Source: Planktothrix sp. UBA8402
GTDB lineage: Bacteria; Cyanobacteriota; Cyanobacteriia; Cyanobacteriales; Microcoleaceae
Reading direction: 5' to 3'
DNA: 9,801 bases
NCBI GenBank assembly: GCA_003456035.1
Contig: DMPJ01000551.1
Coordinates: 146 to 9,946, forward strand
Made by a program: the position numbers and the translations under genes. The notes under the pieces are model-generated. The model was not told the DNA's origin. It did no database searches and was given only the letters and a program-made list of their open reading frames with translations. This document shows, in pieces, positions 7,483 to 9,801 of the stretch. How positions within the stretch are numbered: position 1 is the stretch's first letter; every line of letters starts with the position of its first letter.

Positions 7483-7905
7483 GTGAACGCTGCTGAACAG
7501 GCGAATAACGTGGTCATTGCCAGCAAAATTGCATCCATTGTAACTTTATTTAAAGCTCAATTTCCCGATGCGCGGGTGGATCTCAAACCCTGGACAAATG
7601 ACCCAGAAACGAGGGAACTGGTTGATCCTGATTCTATTGATCTTGGTTTTCACTTCCCTGGTCGCAGTCGGTTATTGCAAAGTCGTTGTATTTTAATAGA
7701 AATTCGATTTTATCATGATCCGATTGATCAAACTCGCCGCGTCATTGGTGTTGAAGCCGCCGGATATGACCATCAGGGACAACAGTGGAAAGTCTCCACA
7801 ATTGAAAATTGGAATTTTGTCGGTAAAACTCAACCCGAACCAGAATCTGCTGAAAAATTAAAACTCTTTTGTCGGCAAATTTTTCAACTATTTAATCACC
7901 CGTAG
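7483..7905 (+). CDS. Conserved-type cyanobacterial hypothetical protein, 140 aa
   Basis: I recognise the style of a conserved cyanobacterial protein but know no function for it. The frame is open from a TTG at 7423, but I choose GTG at 7483: it has GGGGAG (7470-7475) seven bases upstream, while the longer form has no ribosome site and its first codons run through a HIP1 site (7440-7447) and promoter-like DNA. The product begins VNAAEQANNVVIASKIASIV, a helix, followed by an alpha/beta-looking core: ARVDLKPWTNDPETRELVDP, then GFHFPGRSRLLQSRCILIEI, then RRVIGVEAAGYDHQGQQWKV, then WNFVG, and ends with a helix EKLKLFCRQIFQLF. It is soluble, with no signal or membrane segment and no obvious catalytic motif. 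It is divergent from the kinase operon and ends in its own terminator, so it is a single-gene unit that may share the intergenic control region. Confidence 0.8.
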   Translation: MNAAEQANNVVIASKIASIVTLFKAQFPDARVDLKPWTNDPETRELVDPDSIDLGFHFPGRSRLLQSRCILIEIRFYHDPIDQTRRVIGVEAAGYDHQGQQWKVSTIENWNFVGKTQPEPESAEKLKLFCRQIFQLFNHP

Positions 7906-7935
7906 TGAGTCCTTCAGGACTCAATCTTTTATTTT
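7906..7935 (+). terminator. Rho-independent terminator of the 140-residue gene
   Basis: TGAGTCC (7906-7912), loop TTCA, GGACTCA (7917-7923) form a perfect seven-pair stem immediately after the TAG stop, followed by ATCTTTTATTTT. The T tract is interrupted but adequate. The stem sequence also resembles a GTCCT...AGGAC palindrome repeated in cyanobacterial intergenic DNA, so it may be a repeat serving as terminator. Confidence 0.65.
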
Positions 7936-7981
7936 AGTTTGATCTAGCCGAAAATAGTAATTATCAATCAACAATTTTTTT

Positions 7982-8028
7982 ATAAACCAAATCACAACGT
8001 TTGGTTTCGACTCCCGTTGTCGGTTTAT
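7982..8028. other. Overlapping inverted repeats with two exclusive pairings
   Basis: Pairing one is AAACCAAA (7984-7991) with TTTGGTTT (8000-8007), a perfect eight-base stem with an eight-base loop. Pairing two is ATAAACC (7982-7988) plus ACAACG (7994-7999) with CGTTGT (8015-8020) plus GGTTTAT (8022-8028). Both use 7984-7988, so only one can form at a time. It lies just past the stop of the PatD-like gene, between two convergent genes. No T run follows on either strand, so it is not a standard terminator. Confidence 0.45.
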
Positions 8029-8033
8029 TCTAA

Positions 8034-8447
8034 TTATTCTAGCGAGCGAGGACGCTCGCACTGCTTACCAGACTTCTGTTGTTCCTCCCCTAACTTCAAA
8101 ATCTCCTCAGAATAACTTAATAAAGTATTGAGGCGATTTTGAATAGGGATGAGACGGTTATTAAAAGTTGCACTTTGATGAGATGCTTGCAAAAATTTCA
8201 GATCCATTTCTAACAGTCGCATCTGTTTATGGGTTTCGGTTAAATAGGATTGAATTAGAGACTCAACAGGGGGATCAAAATCACTATCGTTGATCCCCAT
8301 AATTTGCGCTTCAAAGGTAGCTTTTAGCAGTTGAAAACTGGGTTTTAAACAGTTTCGATCAACAGCAACAGATCTCACGTTGATGTCAAGCTGTTTTAAG
8401 CTATTTTGGAACTGTGAGATCGCTTCAAAAGCAGATTTTGACAACAT
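8034..8447 (-). CDS. PatD-like small helical protein, 137 aa
   Basis: The product is nearly all alpha-helical and soluble. It starts MLSKSAFEAISQFQNSLKQL; the middle segment SYLTETHKQMRLLEMDLKFL followed by QASHQSATFNNRLIPIQNRL and LLSYSEEIL matches my memory of the cyanobacterial PatD family (heterocyst frequency control, reported to act with the division protein FtsZ in Anabaena). That pattern (RLL..D..FLQA..Q.AT...R...I..RL..L..Y.E..L) is the sole basis for the call. PatD-type proteins also occur in cyanobacteria without heterocysts, where a cell-division role would be more natural. The ATG at 8447 has no clear Shine-Dalgarno. The last residues (CERPRSLE) are encoded by a palindromic repeat (8042-8059), so the native C-terminus was probably near EEQQKSGK. 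It is convergent with the 140-residue gene and divergent from rel. Confidence 0.6.
   Translation of the reverse strand: MLSKSAFEAISQFQNSLKQLDINVRSVAVDRNCLKPSFQLLKATFEAQIMGINDSDFDPPVESLIQSYLTETHKQMRLLEMDLKFLQASHQSATFNNRLIPIQNRLNTLLSYSEEILKLGEEQQKSGKQCERPRSLE
8042..8059. repeat. GCGAGCG/CGCTCGC palindromic repeat inside a gene end
   Basis: GCGAGCG (8042-8048), AGGA, CGCTCGC (8053-8059) form a perfect GC-rich stem of seven pairs with a four-base loop, standing out from AT-rich surroundings. It resembles a dispersed cyanobacterial repeat of the form GCGAGCG-TCCT-CGCTCGC on the other strand. It lies within the last codons of the PatD-like gene, which reads through it before stopping at 8034. Confidence 0.6.
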
Positions 8448-8530
8448 ATTGTTAAGAAACTTGTCTACAATTATTAAATAATCAATAAGTATTTTGATCT
8501 GGTTTTGGCCTCTATGGAGCTAAATCCGAT

Positions 8531-8574
8531 CCCCTACCCCAAGACCAAATCCTGATATTCAGGGGGATTAGGGG
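8531..8574. repeat. GC-rich imperfect inverted repeat
   Basis: Outer arms CCCCTA (8531-8536) and TAGGGG (8569-8574) enclose an inner hairpin in which AATCCTGA (8548-8555) pairs with TCAGG...GGATT (8559-8569) around TAT, with about three unpaired G residues. It resembles the CCCCTAATCCCCC-containing palindromes scattered in some cyanobacterial genomes. A structural or repeat role is likely; no T run follows, so it is not an ordinary terminator. Confidence 0.45.
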
Positions 8575-8595
8575 TTGAGCATCTACTTCAAAAAT

Positions 8596-8626
8596 AGATT
8601 AAGCGGCAGATTAAGCTTACCTTAAG
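8596..8626. promoter_or_regulatory. Phased TTAAG direct repeats, possible response-regulator site
   Basis: AGATTAAGC is repeated exactly at 8596-8604 and 8608-8616, and a third TTAAG follows at 8622. The TTAAG starts (8599, 8611, 8622) are 12 and 11 bases apart, about one helical turn. On the minus strand the first two read CTTAATCT, which fits the cyanobacterial Pho-box half-site pattern (PyTTAAPyPyT); the third (CTTAAGGT) fits only in part. It could bind an OmpR/PhoB-type regulator of rel or of the PatD-like gene. Confidence 0.35.
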
Positions 8627-8684
8627 AGGTGTTATTCTTCTATCAAGTACAGTTCAATTCCGTGAAACTTAACCATTTCACCAG

Positions 8685-8713
8685 TTGAGGCTTTTTATTG
8701 CTTCTGGTATTAA
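8685..8713 (+). promoter_or_regulatory. Candidate promoter of rel
   Basis: TTGAGG (8685-8690) and TATTAA (8708-8713) are separated by 17 bases, and TG at 8705-8706 gives an extended -10 (TGGTATTAA). Transcription would start near 8720, giving a leader of about 60 bases with a short hairpin CTGAT/ATCAG. The phased repeats lie 60-90 bases upstream of the -35, a usual distance for an activator. Confidence 0.4.
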
Positions 8714-8778
8714 AAAGTACATGAGTTTTAGTTATCTGATCATTTTATCAGTATTATTACCCTTTAGGTGTAACTATC

Positions 8779-9801
8779 ATGAATATTCAAACCCTTGCTA
8801 AAAAAGACTTCTCCTATGAATGTAGCATCCCCGATTGGTTGCAACAATGTATGGAGATATCTGGTAATCTAGTCAAATCCGATACATCTCTTTCCACAAA
8901 CGTCGATTTAATTGTGCGGGCGTTTCAATTTGCTTATCAATTGCACCAGGGACAATATCGCAAATCAGGAGAACCCTATATTAATCATCCCATTGCCGTA
9001 GCGGGTTTATTGCGCTATTTAGGGGGGGACTCGGCGATGGTGGCGGCGGGTTTTCTCCATGATATTATTGAAGATACGGAAGTCACCCCGGAAGAAATAG
9101 AACAGCATTTTGGGGCAGAAGTTCGTCATTTAGTCGAAGGCGTCACCAAATTATCTAAATTTAATTTTTCCAACACCACAGAGCGTCAAGCGGAAAACTT
9201 CCGGCGAATGTTTTTAGCAATGGCAAAAGATATTCGGGTAATTGTAGTTAAACTCGCTGACCGACTCCATAATATGCGAACGTTGGAATTTTTACCCGAA
9301 CATAAACAGCGTAGCATTGCCTTAGAAACCCGAGAAATTTTTGCCCCCCTAGCTAACCGTTTAGGGATCGGTCGGTTGAAATGGGAATTAGAAGATCTAT
9401 CCTTTAAATATTTAGAACCAGAATCTTATAAAAATATTAAGGAATTAGTTTCTGATCGGCGAGCATTTCGGGAAGAAAAATTAGCCCAACTCGCTCAAGT
9501 TTTACGAGACAGACTAGAGAAGGGCGGAATTAAATGTTATGAAGTCAGTGGACGTCCTAAACATCTGTATGGCATTTATAAAAAAATGAACCAAAGACAG
9601 AAACAATTCCATGAAATTTATGATATTGCTGCCTTACGAGTAATTGTTGAAACCAATGAAGAATGTTATCGGACTTTGGCAATTGTTCATGATGCTTTCC
9701 GTCCAATTCCGGGTCGTTTTAAAGATTATATTGGATTGCCTAAACCTAATCGCTATCAGTCCTTACATACGGGGGTAATTGGCAATACGGGAAGATCCGT
9801 T
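8779..9801 (+). CDS. Bifunctional RelA/SpoT (p)ppGpp synthetase/hydrolase, N-terminal 341 codons
   Basis: This enzyme makes (p)ppGpp from ATP and GTP/GDP and hydrolyses it, controlling the stringent response. Visible domains: an HD hydrolase, residues about 40-190, with H70 (INHP), H94-D95 and E98-D99 (FLHDIIEDT), and D161/N165 (KLADRLHNMRTL), all metal/catalytic positions present; then the synthetase from about 250, with GRPKHLYGIYKKM (258-270), D282 in YDIAALRVIV, and RFKDYI (313-318) before PKPNRYQSLHT. The RxKD form (RFKD) is typical of bifunctional Rel/SpoT enzymes, not the ExDD of monofunctional RelA. So both activities are expected. The regulatory half (TGS, ACT and others in the family) lies past the window edge. 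The first ~35 residues before the HD domain are variable. ATG at 8779 is preceded by AGG (8766-8768) with usual spacing; there is no better start nearby. Confidence 0.94.
   Translation, partial: MNIQTLAKKDFSYECSIPDWLQQCMEISGNLVKSDTSLSTNVDLIVRAFQFAYQLHQGQYRKSGEPYINHPIAVAGLLRYLGGDSAMVAAGFLHDIIEDTEVTPEEIEQHFGAEVRHLVEGVTKLSKFNFSNTTERQAENFRRMFLAMAKDIRVIVVKLADRLHNMRTLEFLPEHKQRSIALETREIFAPLANRLGIGRLKWELEDLSFKYLEPESYKNIKELVSDRRAFREEKLAQLAQVLRDRLEKGGIKCYEVSGRPKHLYGIYKKMNQRQKQFHEIYDIAALRVIVETNEECYRTLAIVHDAFRPIPGRFKDYIGLPKPNRYQSLHTGVIGNTGRSV

Larger units (their letters stand above)
8448..8778. other. 331-base divergent intergenic region upstream of rel
   Basis: No gene is seen. The stretch contains, in order, AT-rich DNA that should hold the PatD-like promoter (none convincing), a GC-rich inverted repeat (8531-8574), phased TTAAG repeats (8596-8626), a candidate rel promoter (8685-8713) and a small leader hairpin, CTGAT-CATTTT-ATCAG, between that promoter and the rel start. 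It is long for two flanking genes and likely carries control of both. Confidence 0.55.

Noticed and set aside
1..9801. CRISPR array, tRNA, rRNA, insertion sequence or phage gene
   Set aside because: No regularly spaced repeats, cloverleaf, rRNA motif, transposase or integrase sequence was seen on either strand.

Overview
The window looks like chromosomal DNA of a filamentous, probably non-heterocystous cyanobacterium of the Planktothrix/Oscillatoria kind. The DNA is AT-rich. The HIP1 octamer GCGATCGC occurs five times in 9.8 kb (593, 1092, 4713, 5481, 7440), far above chance for an 8-mer. There are cyanobacterial family genes (xisI-like, a PatD-like gene) and short palindromic repeats of cyanobacterial type. 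The genus is inferred from style, not proven.

Layout, left to right. The left edge holds the 5' end of an xisI-like gene (minus). Upstream of it is a 171-residue membrane-anchored protein of unknown function (minus) with its own promoter, then a 202-residue unknown protein (minus) with a clear intrinsic terminator. Next comes the core of the window, a two-gene minus-strand operon: a 1730-residue soluble hybrid of seven or eight PAS domains, two GAF domains and a histidine kinase core, followed with an ATGA overlap by a 126-residue receiver-only response regulator. Divergent from the kinase is a 140-residue conserved-type cyanobacterial protein (plus, GTG start) with a terminator right after its stop. 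Convergent with that is a small alpha-helical protein resembling the heterocyst-frequency protein PatD (minus), whose last codons lie in a palindromic repeat. After a 331-base intergenic region with several regulatory-looking elements, the right edge holds the first 341 codons of a bifunctional RelA/SpoT-type (p)ppGpp synthetase/hydrolase (plus).

How the parts may work together. The large kinase has no membrane segment, so it should integrate cytoplasmic signals through its PAS/GAF array and pass phosphate to the translationally coupled receiver protein, which must act through a partner because it has no output domain. The first GAF resembles the bilin-binding cyanobacteriochrome class but lacks the anchoring cysteine. 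The Rel protein links the region to the stringent response. No functional link between Rel, PatD-like and the kinase operon can be shown from sequence alone.

I found no convincing evidence of a defence island, transposon, CRISPR array, RNA gene or wholly new system. The best leads are phased TTAAG repeats upstream of rel, a repeat-encoded tail on the PatD-like protein, mutually exclusive hairpins between two convergent genes, and the Cys-less GAF in the kinase.
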